DNA of 60,386 bases from positions 1 to 60,386 of the forward strand of contig CAYYVN010000010.1 in the NCBI GenBank assembly GCA_964475165.1, written 5' to 3'. Shown here piece by piece: positions 25,992 to 34,996 of the stretch. The notes under the pieces are model-generated. The model did not search any database. It was given only the letters and a program-made list of their open reading frames with translations, and was not told the origin of the DNA. Within the stretch, counting starts at the first letter, position 1; each line of letters opens with the position of its first letter. The translations under genes and the position numbers were made by a program. The DNA is from CAYUHK01 sp964475165 (lineage in GTDB: Bacteria; Verrucomicrobiota; Kiritimatiellia; JAAZAB01).

Positions 25992-27164
25992 TTACCAGGC
26001 CCGGCCATGCGGCAGCGGCGTCAGTTCAAAAAACTTTGCCAGGGTCTGGGCGATATCAAATAAACCCTGGCGCACTCCCAGGTTTTGCCCCATCTCTTGC
26101 GGACGGTAGGCCAGCAGCGGCACATATTCCCGTGTGTGATCGGTGCCGCCAAAAGTGGGATCATTGCCATGATCGGCACTGATGATCAAAAGGTCGCCTG
26201 GTTGCAGCCTGGGCAGCAGCTGCTCGAAGAAGCTATCGGTGGCGGCCAGGGCCCTGGCATAGCCGGCGGCATCGCGCCGGTGACCATAGAGCATATCGAA
26301 ATCTATGAAGTTAGCGAAGATCAAGCCCGTCGCTGAAGCTTGCATCAGTTTTTTGATCTGGGCTTGCGCGGCTTGATTATTGGGCGCAGGGTGCAGCTGC
26401 GTAATGCCGCGCTGCGCGAAAATATCCCCGATTTTCCCCACGGCATGCACCGCCTGGCCGGATTCGATCAGGCGATCGAGCAGGGTCGCTTGCGGCGGCG
26501 GGTAGGAATAATCGCGCCGATTTTCCGTGCGTTGGAAGGCGCCCGGCTGGCCTCGGAAAGGCCGCGCGATGACCCGCCCTACCGGATAGCGGTCACAGAG
26601 CCGGCGCGCGATTTCACAAGCCCCATAGAGCTCGCTGAGAGGGATGATCTCTTCGTGAGCCGCGATCTGCAGCACGGAATCGGCACTGGTATAAACGATC
26701 CAAGCGCCTTCGGCCATATGGCGCGCTCCGAGTTCCTCGATGATGGCTGTGCCGCTAGCGGCCCGGTTACCGATCAGGGCGCGACCGGTTTGCGCTTCCA
26801 AAGCTGCCACCAAGTCAGAGGGAAAGGCGGGTGGGCCGGCGGGGAAAAGATGAAAGCCCTGCTCCAGCAGCAAGCCGGCGATTTCCCAATGCCCGCTGGT
26901 GGTATCCTTGCCGCGCGATAAGGGGCGCAAGGCACCAAAGCTGGCCAGGGGGCGCGCGGCTGGCGGCACACCAGCGATGCTGGCTGAGCCGGGCAACAGG
27001 GCGGGGATATTGCCCAAGCCCAGCTTCTGGAGGGTAGGCAATTTTAAGCCGTTGACGGCCTGCGCCGTGTGCGCGAGGGTATTGGCGCCGCTATCATGAT
27101 ATGCGGCGGCATCCGGCGCGGCGCCGATGCCGACGGAATCCAATATGATCAAGAGCGCTCTCAT
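25992..27164 (-). CDS. deoB: phosphopentomutase
   Basis: Interconverts (deoxy)ribose 1- and 5-phosphate using two Mn ions; alkaline-phosphatase superfamily. The 390 residues include LLIILDSVGIGAAPDA (metal Asp), GKDTTSGHWEIAG (active-site Thr), YTSADSVLQIAAHEE, FANFIDFDMLYGHRRD, and LLIISADHGNDPTFGGTDHTREYVPLL. The start codon overlaps the deoC stop (ATGA), so the two are translationally coupled. Together they turn deoxyribose 1-phosphate into acetaldehyde and glyceraldehyde 3-phosphate, the nucleoside-salvage route. Confidence 0.97.
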   Translation of the reverse strand: MRALLIILDSVGIGAAPDAAAYHDSGANTLAHTAQAVNGLKLPTLQKLGLGNIPALLPGSASIAGVPPAARPLASFGALRPLSRGKDTTSGHWEIAGLLLEQGFHLFPAGPPAFPSDLVAALEAQTGRALIGNRAASGTAIIEELGARHMAEGAWIVYTSADSVLQIAAHEEIIPLSELYGACEIARRLCDRYPVGRVIARPFRGQPGAFQRTENRRDYSYPPPQATLLDRLIESGQAVHAVGKIGDIFAQRGITQLHPAPNNQAAQAQIKKLMQASATGLIFANFIDFDMLYGHRRDAAGYARALAATDSFFEQLLPRLQPGDLLIISADHGNDPTFGGTDHTREYVPLLAYRPQEMGQNLGVRQGLFDIAQTLAKFFELTPLPHGRAW

Positions 27165-27850
27165 GGGCCGGTGGTGACGATACTGACCGCCGCGCTGGTG
27201 CCGATGCGGGTGGCGCCGGCGCGGATAAAAGCCAGGGCTTGGGCGGCACTGCGGATGCCCCCGCTGGCCTTAAGACCCATACGGGAGGCGAGCGTCCGCC
27301 GCATCAAGCGGATATCGGCCAGGCGAGCTCCGCCCTTGAATCCGGTGGAGGTTTTTGCAAAACGCGCTCCCGCCGCCTGGAGCAATTGACAGGCGGTGAC
27401 TTTTTCGCTGTTGGTCAGTAGGCCTGTTTCGATGATGACTTTCACCGGGCGCCCTTGGGCGGCGCGGACGACAGCGCGAATATCCTTTTCAACATAAGCA
27501 AGGTCACGCTCCTTGAGAGCACCGATAGCCATGACCATATCGAGTTCCTCAGCGCCCAGCCGAATGGCTTGGGCGGCTTCCCAGGCTTTAGCGGATGTTG
27601 TGCTGGCGCCTAACGGAAAACCAATCACTGTGATCGCCTTGACTGATGTTCCGGCCAAGGCCGCGCTCGCCAGCGCTAAGCGCATCGGCAGTACGCAGAC
27701 GCCGGCAAACCCATAATGGCAAGCCTCGCGACAGAGTTGTTCTATTTGCGCAGCGCGCGCGTCCGCTTGCAGGAGTGTATGTTCCAGGTGGGCCGCCAGG
27801 GTCTGGCCCGGCTGGGTGATGGCGGGGAAGGGCGGCTCCTTTTTTTTCAT
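27161..27850 (-). CDS. deoC: deoxyribose-phosphate aldolase
   Basis: Class I aldolase cleaving deoxyribose 5-phosphate. About 229 residues from ATG 27850 (MKKKEPPFP); an in-frame ATG at 27883 would add 11 residues, and neither start has a clear Shine-Dalgarno. Visible: VCVLPMRLALA, VIGFPLGA, ELDMVMAIGALKERD, VKVIIETGLLT (proton-relay region), FAKTSTGF (Schiff-base Lys), MGLKASGGIRS. It overlaps deoB by four bases. The divergent region to arnD contains a perfect dyad that could regulate the operon. Confidence 0.95.
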   Translation of the reverse strand: MKKKEPPFPAITQPGQTLAAHLEHTLLQADARAAQIEQLCREACHYGFAGVCVLPMRLALASAALAGTSVKAITVIGFPLGASTTSAKAWEAAQAIRLGAEELDMVMAIGALKERDLAYVEKDIRAVVRAAQGRPVKVIIETGLLTNSEKVTACQLLQAAGARFAKTSTGFKGGARLADIRLMRRTLASRMGLKASGGIRSAAQALAFIRAGATRIGTSAAVSIVTTGP

Positions 27851-27873
27851 GCTCAGCCTGATCTGAGGGGAGA

Positions 27874-27888
27874 GGTGGATCATCCACC
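27874..27888. promoter_or_regulatory. dyad between deoC and arnD
   Basis: GGTGGAT-C-ATCCACC is a perfect 7-bp inverted repeat with a one-base centre in the divergent region (it falls inside deoC if the upstream start is used). Shape and place suit an operator; no protein is assigned. Confidence 0.3.
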
Positions 27889-28011
27889 AATCTGTTGAAG
27901 ATCATGATAATCTTTTCCGGCTCGCAAGGCAATTCAAAAAGCCGCGCCCCCAAAATGCCATTGCCAGGGCTGATCCCCAGCGCTACACTGACGGCAAAGA
28001 TCGGAGTGCTG

Positions 28012-28935
28012 ATGGATATTGCTCTCAGAATTGATGTGGATACTTTCCGGGGCACACGGGATGGTGTGCCGGCTTTGTGTCGTCTGCTGGCCAAATTTGA
28101 GGCGCGCGCCACCTTCTTTTTTTCCGTGGGACCCGACAACATGGGGCGCCATCTCTGGCGTTTGCTGCGCCCCAGGTTTATGCTGAAAATGCTACGCAGC
28201 CAAGCAGCCAGTCTGTATGGCTGGGATATTTTGCTTAAGGGCACTTTGTGGCCCGGCCCCATCATCAGTCGGTATTTCAAGCAGCAAATCCTGGCCGCCG
28301 CCGCCGCGGGGCATGAAATCGGTCTGCATGCCTGGGACCATCACGCCTGGCAGGCTCATGTGGCCAGCTGGCCGGCTCGCGAGCTAAACTATCAGCTCCA
28401 ACGCGGGCTAGAGGCTCTGGCTGAGATCGTTCCGCCGACCTGCTCGGCCGCCCCCGGGTGGCGATGCACTGAGAGTGCCCTCTTGGCGAAGGAAGGCTGG
28501 CCTTTCGCTTTCAACAGCGATTGTCGGGGGCACTCGCTCTTCCGGCCGGTGGTCAAGGGGCAAGTCCTCAGCCAACCGCAGGTGCCTGTTTCCTTACCCA
28601 CTTATGATGAAGCCATCGGGCGGGGTGGCGTCACCCCGACCAATTACAATGCTTTTCTCCTGAAACGCATTGCCGCACAATCTTTCAATGTCTTGACGAT
28701 TCATGCGGAGGTGGAGGGTATTCGGCACCGGCAAATGTTTCACGATTTTCTGGCACAGGCTCAGGCCCAGGGCCATAAGCTGGTGGCCTTGGGCCACATC
28801 CTGCCGGCCAGCCCGGTTATGGCTCGCGGCGCCGTGGTGCGCGGCCATGTTGCCGGGCGCGAGGGCTGGGTGAGTGTGCACTCGCCGCTAACAGATGAGG
28901 CGCAGCAAGGCAACCATGCTCAAAGCATATCTTAA
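28012..28935 (+). CDS. arnD: ArnD-like polysaccharide deacetylase / deformylase
   Basis: NodB-family metal-dependent deacetylase strongly resembling ArnD, which removes the formyl group from undecaprenyl-phosphate-L-Ara4-formyl-N before L-Ara4N is added to lipid A. Recognisable ArnD blocks: LRIDVDTFRGTRDGVP, FFSVGPDNMGRHLWRL, MLRSQAASLYGWDILL, EIGLHAWDHHAWQA, CSAAPGWRCTE, FNSDCRGHSLFRP, LTIHAEVEG, VVRGHVAGREGW. Start at ATG 28012 with GGAG six bases upstream; 307 residues, close to the family's usual 300. No other arn gene is here, so the pathway may be elsewhere or the substrate may differ. Confidence 0.9.
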   Translation: MDIALRIDVDTFRGTRDGVPALCRLLAKFEARATFFFSVGPDNMGRHLWRLLRPRFMLKMLRSQAASLYGWDILLKGTLWPGPIISRYFKQQILAAAAAGHEIGLHAWDHHAWQAHVASWPARELNYQLQRGLEALAEIVPPTCSAAPGWRCTESALLAKEGWPFAFNSDCRGHSLFRPVVKGQVLSQPQVPVSLPTYDEAIGRGGVTPTNYNAFLLKRIAAQSFNVLTIHAEVEGIRHRQMFHDFLAQAQAQGHKLVALGHILPASPVMARGAVVRGHVAGREGWVSVHSPLTDEAQQGNHAQSIS

Positions 28936-29002
28936 AAATGGTTTCATAATAGGCAGCCTGATGGTGGGGTTTGGCCTGGCCAGTGGCGGGGAGGAGGCAA
29001 GG

Positions 29003-29863
29003 ATGGCAGAGAAATCTAAACCGGTGGTGCGCCCAGCTATGGGCGCCGGACGCTGGTTCCCTGACAACCCGGCGCTGCTGAAAAAAATGCTGGCTGAGTT
29101 CCTGGATGAGGCGCCGGGGACCTCGCTCAGCGGGCGGGTGGTCAGCGCTATTGCACCCCATGCCGGCTATCAATATTCGGGTAAAGTGGCGGGGCATGTT
29201 TTTCGCGTCTTACGCGATCAGGCTCAGCAAGGATTGGCGCCGGAGACGGTGGTTATCCTGGGGCTCAGTCATCGCCAGAGCTTCACGGGCGTGGCCCTGA
29301 TGGATGGCGCGGCCCTGGCCACTCCTCTGGGGGCGGCGCCCCTGGATCAGGCCGCCGCCGATTTTCTGATCCAACATAGCTCTCGGATCCGTTTTGATTA
29401 CGCTTGGCATCGTGGAGAACATTCAGCGGAAAACCAGGTGCCCTTCGTGCAGGCGGCTTTACCGCAAGCAGGCTTGGTTATCGGGCTGATCGGCGATCAT
29501 CAAGCGCGCACGCTGGAGGAACTCACCGCGGCCCTGGTGGCCTTGGCGCACACCAAAAAAATACTGGTTATCGCCAGCTCGGATATGTTGCACTCGGCTA
29601 ACTATGATCTGGTGACCGAAACTGATCAGCGGAGCCTGCGCGCTGTGACGGCTTTACAATCTAAGGAGCTGTTGCAAGCTTGGAGTTTTCAACATCAGAC
29701 CTTCTGTGGTTTAGCGGCGGTGTTGGTGGCGCTGGAGTTTGCGAAAGCCCAGGGTTGCCCGGCTGGCCAGGTGCTCCTCTACCGGAATAGCGGCGATTAT
29801 TTCCCGGAAAGCCGCGGTCAATGGGTGGTGGGCTATGGCGCGGTGGTCTTCGCCCTTCCATAA
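29003..29863 (+). CDS. MEMO-family protein (AmmeMemoRadiSam protein B)
   Basis: 286-residue protein of the MEMO1 family, a fold related to class III extradiol dioxygenases. Hallmarks: AGRWFPDNPALLKKML, AIAPHAGYQYSGKVAG, VILGLSHRQSFTG, EHSAENQVPFVQ, ASSDMLHSANY, and a C-terminal GDYFPESRGQWVVGYGA. The ATG at 29003 has AGGAGG five bases upstream and begins where family similarity starts. In-frame ATGs at 28895 and 28916 would overlap arnD and add a hydrophobic, signal-like N-terminus. In other genomes MEMO is often linked to AMMECR1 and a radical SAM protein; neither is adjacent here. Confidence 0.88.
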   Translation: MAEKSKPVVRPAMGAGRWFPDNPALLKKMLAEFLDEAPGTSLSGRVVSAIAPHAGYQYSGKVAGHVFRVLRDQAQQGLAPETVVILGLSHRQSFTGVALMDGAALATPLGAAPLDQAAADFLIQHSSRIRFDYAWHRGEHSAENQVPFVQAALPQAGLVIGLIGDHQARTLEELTAALVALAHTKKILVIASSDMLHSANYDLVTETDQRSLRAVTALQSKELLQAWSFQHQTFCGLAAVLVALEFAKAQGCPAGQVLLYRNSGDYFPESRGQWVVGYGAVVFALP

Positions 29864-29925
29864 GACCAGCCGTCCTTTGATAGCGCCACGCCAGCGGGGA
29901 AAGCAGCTCGCATCCGGCAGATGCC

Positions 29926-31356
29926 TCAGCCCTTAACGCAAATCAGCGGCATCACCTGGGCGATGGGGCGGGCCAGGCCAGCTTGGTGGGTGGCTGCGAT
30001 CACGGCGCCGATATCTTTATAAGCGCCGGGCGCTTCTTCGGCCGCGCCGCGCAGGGAGCGCGTTCTAATCAGGATATTTCCACGGGCCAGTTTGCTGATC
30101 ACCTCTTTGCCATGCCATTGTTTGGTGGCTTGAGTGCGGCTCATTTTGCGGCCAGCACCATGGCAGGCTGAACTGAAGGAAAGCGTCGCGTTTTCTGCCT
30201 GGCCCAAAAGGATGTAGGAAGCCGTACCCATGGTGCCGCCGATCAGCACTGGCTGACCCAGGCTTCGTAAATCAGCCGGCAAATCCGCATGGCCCGGGCC
30301 ATAGGCCCGCGTGGCGCCCTTGCGGTGGACATAAAGGGTTTGAGCAACATTATCCACCAGATGCGTTTCCTGATTGCAGGTGTTATGCGAAACATCGTAA
30401 AGGAGTGGCAGTTCCGCCAGCTTGAACATCTTTTGGAATGTTTGGCGCACCAGATGGGATAAAATCTGGCGATTGGCCAGGGCGCAATTGCTGGCGGCGC
30501 GCATGGCGCCCAGATAGGCTTGACCAGCGGCAGAATTGATTGGCGCGCAGGCCAGCTCGCGATCGAGCAGGGGAATCTTATGCTGACGCGCCGCCTGCAC
30601 CATGGAGCGTGAAAACTCGGTGGCCACCTGGTGCCCGAGCCCGCGCGAACCGCAGTGCAGGCTGATGACGACTTCATCCACACGCAGATTCAGTTCGGCC
30701 GCCGCGGCCTCATCGTAAATAGCTGTGATTTGCTGCACTTCCAGATAATGATTGCCGGAACCCAGCGTGCCCATTTGGGCGCGCTGCCGGCGCCGGGCCA
30801 GATCCGAAATCTGCGCGGGATCGGCGCCGACCATTTCACCCTGGTGTTCGATGCGGCCCAAGTCAGCGGCCACTCCGTAGCCGCGCCGCACGGCCCAGCG
30901 GGCGCCAGCGCTGAGCATGGCATCCATTTCTTTTTGATCGAGGCGTAAATCGCCGGTGCTGCCCACGCCGGCGGGTATCTGGGCGAAGAGTTGATTGGCC
31001 AGTTGTTCTTGCTGGGACGCTATTTCATCGGCCGGCAAACCGGTCAGCAAGGTGCGCACGCCGCAGGATATGTCGAAGCCTACGCCGCCGGCAGAAACCA
31101 CCCCGCCGCGTTCGGCGTCGAAGGCGGCCACCCCACCAATGGGGAATCCATAGCCCCAGTGAGCATCGGGCATGCAATAGGCTGCGGTCGCAATGCCCGG
31201 CAAGGCAGCCACACGGCTGATCTGTTCCAGGACATTATCATCCATCTCCTTGATCAGGTCTTCCGAGGCATAGAAGATGGCCGGAACGCGCATGGGCCCC
31301 CGTGGTGGATAGAGCCATTGGCATTGGCCTTGTTGTTGCAGGAGTGAGCTATCCAT
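29926..31356 (-). CDS. rtcB: RNA-splicing ligase RtcB
   Basis: GTP- and Mn-dependent ligase joining 3'-phosphate (or 2',3'-cyclic phosphate) and 5'-OH RNA ends. The 476 residues keep the metal and guanylylation motifs: MPDAHWGYGFPIGGVAAFD, GGVGFDISCGVR (metal Cys), LGSGNHYLEVQ, ISLHCGSRGLGHQ, YDVSHNTCNQE, RKGATRAYGPGH, IGGTMGTASYIL, and SACHGAGRKMSR (nucleotidyl-His region). The start at 31356 has AGGA eight bases upstream. It diverges from murG with a 190-base intergenic region, and no rtcA or rtcR is next to it. Confidence 0.97.
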   Translation of the reverse strand: MDSSLLQQQGQCQWLYPPRGPMRVPAIFYASEDLIKEMDDNVLEQISRVAALPGIATAAYCMPDAHWGYGFPIGGVAAFDAERGGVVSAGGVGFDISCGVRTLLTGLPADEIASQQEQLANQLFAQIPAGVGSTGDLRLDQKEMDAMLSAGARWAVRRGYGVAADLGRIEHQGEMVGADPAQISDLARRRQRAQMGTLGSGNHYLEVQQITAIYDEAAAAELNLRVDEVVISLHCGSRGLGHQVATEFSRSMVQAARQHKIPLLDRELACAPINSAAGQAYLGAMRAASNCALANRQILSHLVRQTFQKMFKLAELPLLYDVSHNTCNQETHLVDNVAQTLYVHRKGATRAYGPGHADLPADLRSLGQPVLIGGTMGTASYILLGQAENATLSFSSACHGAGRKMSRTQATKQWHGKEVISKLARGNILIRTRSLRGAAEEAPGAYKDIGAVIAATHQAGLARPIAQVMPLICVKG

Positions 31357-31546
31357 TTGGTTATCCTGGTTATGATTTTAATCAGCATAACATACTACAC
31401 TCAAGCTGGCAATAATTTTAAGGCTCAATCTGTGCGCGGTGGTCGCGGAAGGCTGGATGGCCGGTGGCGGCGCTGTGCTTTGAGGATTGACAGCCATGGT
31501 CTAAAAGGACAAAGTCGCTGCGTTTTATCTGGGACTGAGGCGCAGC

Positions 31547-32646
31547 ATGAAAATCGGCATTGCATGCGGTGGAACCGGCGGCCATATTNNNNNNNNNNCC
31601 CTGGCTTGGCAACCGCCACAGCTTTGCGTCAACAGGGGCACGAGGTTGTTCTCTGGCTGACCGGCAAAGATATTGAGCAGACAGCTCTGGCAGGCTGGGA
31701 TGGGCCGGTGGAGAGAGTATCTTTCGGCGGCTTGGCACCGCTCCTTTCCTGGCGCCATCTGGTCGTTGTCTGGCAGTTAGGCCAAGCCGTGCGCCGCTGC
31801 CGGGCTGCCTTGCGCCGCCAGCGGGTGCAGGTTTTATTGGCCATGGGCAGTTATGCTTCCGTGGCTCCGGTCTGGGCGGCGCGTTCTCTGCGCATCCCGG
31901 TAGTGCTGCATGAAGCCAATGTGATTCCCGGCCGGGCGGTGCGTTGGTTGAGCCGCTGGGCGGCGGCTGTGGCCATCGGGTTTGCTGAAACGCGTAGCCA
32001 TTTGCATCATCCGCGCCTGGTGCTGACGGGCATGCCTTCCCGCCCGCCGGATAGCCAAGCGCCGGGTGAGGGCGCGGTGCCCTGGCATCAGCTGGCGGCC
32101 GACTGTTTCACAGTGCTGGTGATGGGTGGCAGCCGCGGGGCCCGGCATTTGAATGCATGTGCTTCCGTCGCCATGGCCAACCTGCATCGGCAAGGCCATA
32201 AAGTGCAGGTGATTCATCTGAGCGGATTGGCTGAGGAGCAAGCCATCCGCGCCTACTATCTCCAGGCTGGGGTGCGCCACCTGGTTTGCGGTTTTCTCCA
32301 TGATATGCCACAAGCTTATCGGCGCGCCGCGCTGGCCGTCTGCCGCGCGGGAGCGGCTACCTGTGCGGAACTGGCGGCCTACGCTGTGCCGGCCTTACTG
32401 GTTCCTTATCCCCGGGCCACCCATCAACATCAATTGGCCAATGCGCGGGCTGTGGCTGCGGCTGGCGCCGCTGATCTTCGCCTGGAAGCCGAGCTGGATA
32501 GCGCCTGGCTGACCAACTACCTGGCTCGTCAACTGGCCGAGGCTGATCGTCTGGCAGGTATGCGGCAAGCGGCGCGGCGGCGCCATCAGGGGCAGGCCGC
32601 CGAGTCCTTGGCCGCTTTAGTCTTAGCGGTGGGGAATGGTCGTTAG
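31547..32646 (+). CDS. murG: MurG, lipid II glycosyltransferase (broken by an assembly gap)
   Basis: Transfers GlcNAc from UDP-GlcNAc to lipid I on the inner membrane face. The true N-terminus starts at ATG 31547 (GAGG seven bases upstream) as MKIGIACGGTGGHI, then a 10-N run interrupts it and the frame resumes as PGLATATALRQQGHEVV. Later motifs: MGSYASVAPVWAARS, PVVLHEANVIPGRAV, VLVMGGSRGARHLN, FLHDMPQAYRRA, CRAGAATCAELAAY, YPRATHQHQLANA. With a 2-base gap the gene would have 364 codons including the stop, normal for MurG. Only this late part of the usual dcw cluster is here; murE, murF, mraY, murD and ftsW are missing upstream. Confidence 0.93.
31589..31598. other. assembly gap (10 N) inside murG
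   Basis: Ten Ns put the two halves of murG in different frames. The family motif GGTGGH-[IV]-FPG-LA fits if the gap is really two bases (ATT [TT]C CCT GGC); 10 N and 2 differ in phase, which explains the apparent frameshift. Confidence 0.9.
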
Positions 32647-32658
32647 AGGCCTCTACTT

Positions 32659-34995
32659 ATGAAGGATGGCAGATCAGAAATGCTTGCGGAAAGGAAGCGG
32701 GCTGAACAATTTTTGAGCCGCGGCCAGGGGCGAGTACATTTAATGGGTATATGCGGCGTGGGTATGGCCGGCCTGGCTTTTCATCTGCAACAACGTGGGT
32801 TTCAGGTCACGGGCTGCGATGCTGCTTGCGGGGGGCTGGGCCGTTGGTTGGCTCAAGCAGGCATCCCCGTGCTCCCCGGGCATGATCCGGCTCATGTGGC
32901 TGGCATGGAAGCTATCATTCGCAGTACCGCTGTGCGCCCAGATCATCCGGAAATCAGGGCCGCCCTCCAAGCGGGTCAGCCAATTTTTCGGCGGGGCCTT
33001 ATGTTGGCGGCTATGCTGGCGACGGAGCGTTCGGTGGCCGTCAGCGGCACGCATGGTAAAACGACGGTGGCGACCATGCTCGTGCATCTCCTGAGGCAAA
33101 GCGGCTTAAAGCCGGCTTTTTGTATCGGCGGGTTGCCCTTGCCGGGCGGTCAGGGCGTGGCCGGTGCGGGCGAGATCATGGTGGCGGAGGCTGATGAGAG
33201 CGATGGCACCTTGGCGGCCTACGCGCCGGATGTGGCGGTGATCACCAATATCGAATTTGATCATGCCGAGCATTTTAAGGATCTGGCGGCCTTGCGCGAG
33301 TGCTTCGCCAGTTTGCTCAACGGCACCAAGAGCCGTGTGATCTTCTGCGCCGCTGATCCCGTGGCGCGGGAGCTGTGTCAGGGGCATCCGCGCGCGGTTT
33401 CCTATGGCTGGGATAGGGCGGCCACCTGGCAGGCCGTGGATCTGGAGGCCGCCGAAATGTCGATGACCTTTGGGGTGTTGCGCGCCGGCCGCGAGTTGGG
33501 CCGTATCCGCCTGCCGGTGCCCGGGCGCCACAACATCCTGAATGCCTTAGCGGCTTGTGCGGCGGCCGCGGAATGGGGTGTTACCTGGGAAGTCATGGCG
33601 GCTGCTTGGGAAACTTTTCAACCCGCGCGCCGGCGTTTCGAACGGATCAAGGTTGCCGACGATGTGCAGGTTATTTCCGATTATGCCCATCATCCAACGG
33701 AAATTGCGGCGGTGTTGGCCAGCTGTCGGCAGCTGCGCCGAGCACGGTGGCGGGCTGTTTTTCAGCCGCATCGCTTCACGCGTACTCTGGCGCTAGGCCC
33801 CGATTTTGCCCGTGTTTTTGAGGACCTGGATGAACTGATTTTAACGCCGGTATATGCCGCCGCTGAGCCGGTTTTAGCGGGAGGAACCTCCTGGGATTTA
33901 TATGCGCATATCAGACAAGCCGCGCGCATCAAGGTGCAGATGGCTTCCTCCTTGCAACAGGCCTGGCAATATCTGCGCCGCAATCTCTTGGCGGGCGATG
34001 GCTTGCTGATCCTCGGCGCCGGTGATGTGGAACGGATAGCTGCTTGGGCACAAAGAGATCTCCAGGAATATGGTTTGGCGGCCTTAAATCCCATTCCCGC
34101 TTGGCAGACGGCCCTGGCGCGCTTGGATTTGCGCGCCACAGCTTGGCGCACTCAAGAGCCTTTGGCTAGCAAGACAACCTTGCAAGTTGGCGGCGCGGCT
34201 GATATTTTCATGGAAATCGCTTCCGTGGCGGATCTGGCCTGTGTGTTGCAGTGGGCGGCCGCCGAAGGAGTGCCCTGGACGATGCTCGGCGCGGGCAGCA
34301 ATGCCTTGATCAGTGATCTGGGAGTGCGGGGATTAGTCATCCGCCTGAGCGGCTCGATCTTGGGTGGAGTGCAGGCCGCAGGTCCGGCGCGCATAATCGC
34401 TGGGGCCGGCGCGCCCCTGACGACTTTACTGAACTGGATGGCGGAGCAGGGGCGTGCCGGGCTGGAATTTTTAGCCGGCATACCCGGTACGCTGGGCGGT
34501 GCGCTGCGTATGAATGCCGGCGCCTGGGGGCGCGAGATTGGCGAACTGGTGGAGTGGGTGCATTGCCTGGATAGCGCCGGCAGGGAGCAGGTCCTGGGCA
34601 AAAACGAACTTGATTTTGGCTATCGGCAATGCCCCTCTTTGGCGGGGCGGATCATCTTGGCCGCCGCTTTGGCGAGCGGGCCGGATGAAGCCTCAGCGGT
34701 GCGTGAGCGCATCGCCGCCTACCTGCAGCGGCGGGCCGGTATGCCAGCTGGGCGTTCGGCTGGCTCGGTGTTTCGCAATCCGCCCGGAGACTTTGCCGGC
34801 CGTTTATTGGAGCAGGCGGGTGGTCAGGATTACCGGGTGGGCGGAGCGCGGGTCTGCGCCCGGCATGCCAACGTGATCGTTACCGGCCGCGGCGCGACGG
34901 CTTCGGATGTAAGCGCCTTATTGGAACGGCTGCGCGCCGCGGTGCAAGGGCGATGGGGCGTAGCGTTACAGAAAGAAATTGTGTGCTTTGAATAA
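32659..34995 (+). CDS. murC/murB: fused MurC-MurB
   Basis: Bifunctional 778-residue enzyme. Residues about 25-470 are MurC, the UDP-MurNAc:L-alanine ligase: LMGICGVGMAGLA, the P-loop AVSGTHGKTTVATML, AEADESDGTL, ITNIEFDHAEHF, PGRHNILNALAA, ISDYAHHPTEIAAVL, FQPHRFTRT. From about 490 to the end is MurB, the FAD-dependent UDP-enolpyruvyl-GlcNAc reductase: KTTLQVGGAAD, LGAGSNALISDLG, LAGIPGTLGGALRMNAGAWG, GYRQCPSL, and SAGSVFRNPPGDFAGRLLEQAG with the catalytic Ser and a late Glu (LQKEIVCFE). The order in the chain is reversed relative to pathway order, and similar fusions are known in some Verrucomicrobia. It follows murG by 12 bases. Confidence 0.96.
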   Translation: MKDGRSEMLAERKRAEQFLSRGQGRVHLMGICGVGMAGLAFHLQQRGFQVTGCDAACGGLGRWLAQAGIPVLPGHDPAHVAGMEAIIRSTAVRPDHPEIRAALQAGQPIFRRGLMLAAMLATERSVAVSGTHGKTTVATMLVHLLRQSGLKPAFCIGGLPLPGGQGVAGAGEIMVAEADESDGTLAAYAPDVAVITNIEFDHAEHFKDLAALRECFASLLNGTKSRVIFCAADPVARELCQGHPRAVSYGWDRAATWQAVDLEAAEMSMTFGVLRAGRELGRIRLPVPGRHNILNALAACAAAAEWGVTWEVMAAAWETFQPARRRFERIKVADDVQVISDYAHHPTEIAAVLASCRQLRRARWRAVFQPHRFTRTLALGPDFARVFEDLDELILTPVYAAAEPVLAGGTSWDLYAHIRQAARIKVQMASSLQQAWQYLRRNLLAGDGLLILGAGDVERIAAWAQRDLQEYGLAALNPIPAWQTALARLDLRATAWRTQEPLASKTTLQVGGAADIFMEIASVADLACVLQWAAAEGVPWTMLGAGSNALISDLGVRGLVIRLSGSILGGVQAAGPARIIAGAGAPLTTLLNWMAEQGRAGLEFLAGIPGTLGGALRMNAGAWGREIGELVEWVHCLDSAGREQVLGKNELDFGYRQCPSLAGRIILAAALASGPDEASAVRERIAAYLQRRAGMPAGRSAGSVFRNPPGDFAGRLLEQAGGQDYRVGGARVCARHANVIVTGRGATASDVSALLERLRAAVQGRWGVALQKEIVCFE

Positions 34996-34996
34996 G

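Noticed and set aside
31357..31546. Long upstream extension of murG in the frame seen after the N run
   Set aside because: The frame is an artefact of the 10-N gap; the real start MKIGIACGGTGGHI lies at 31547 in another phase.
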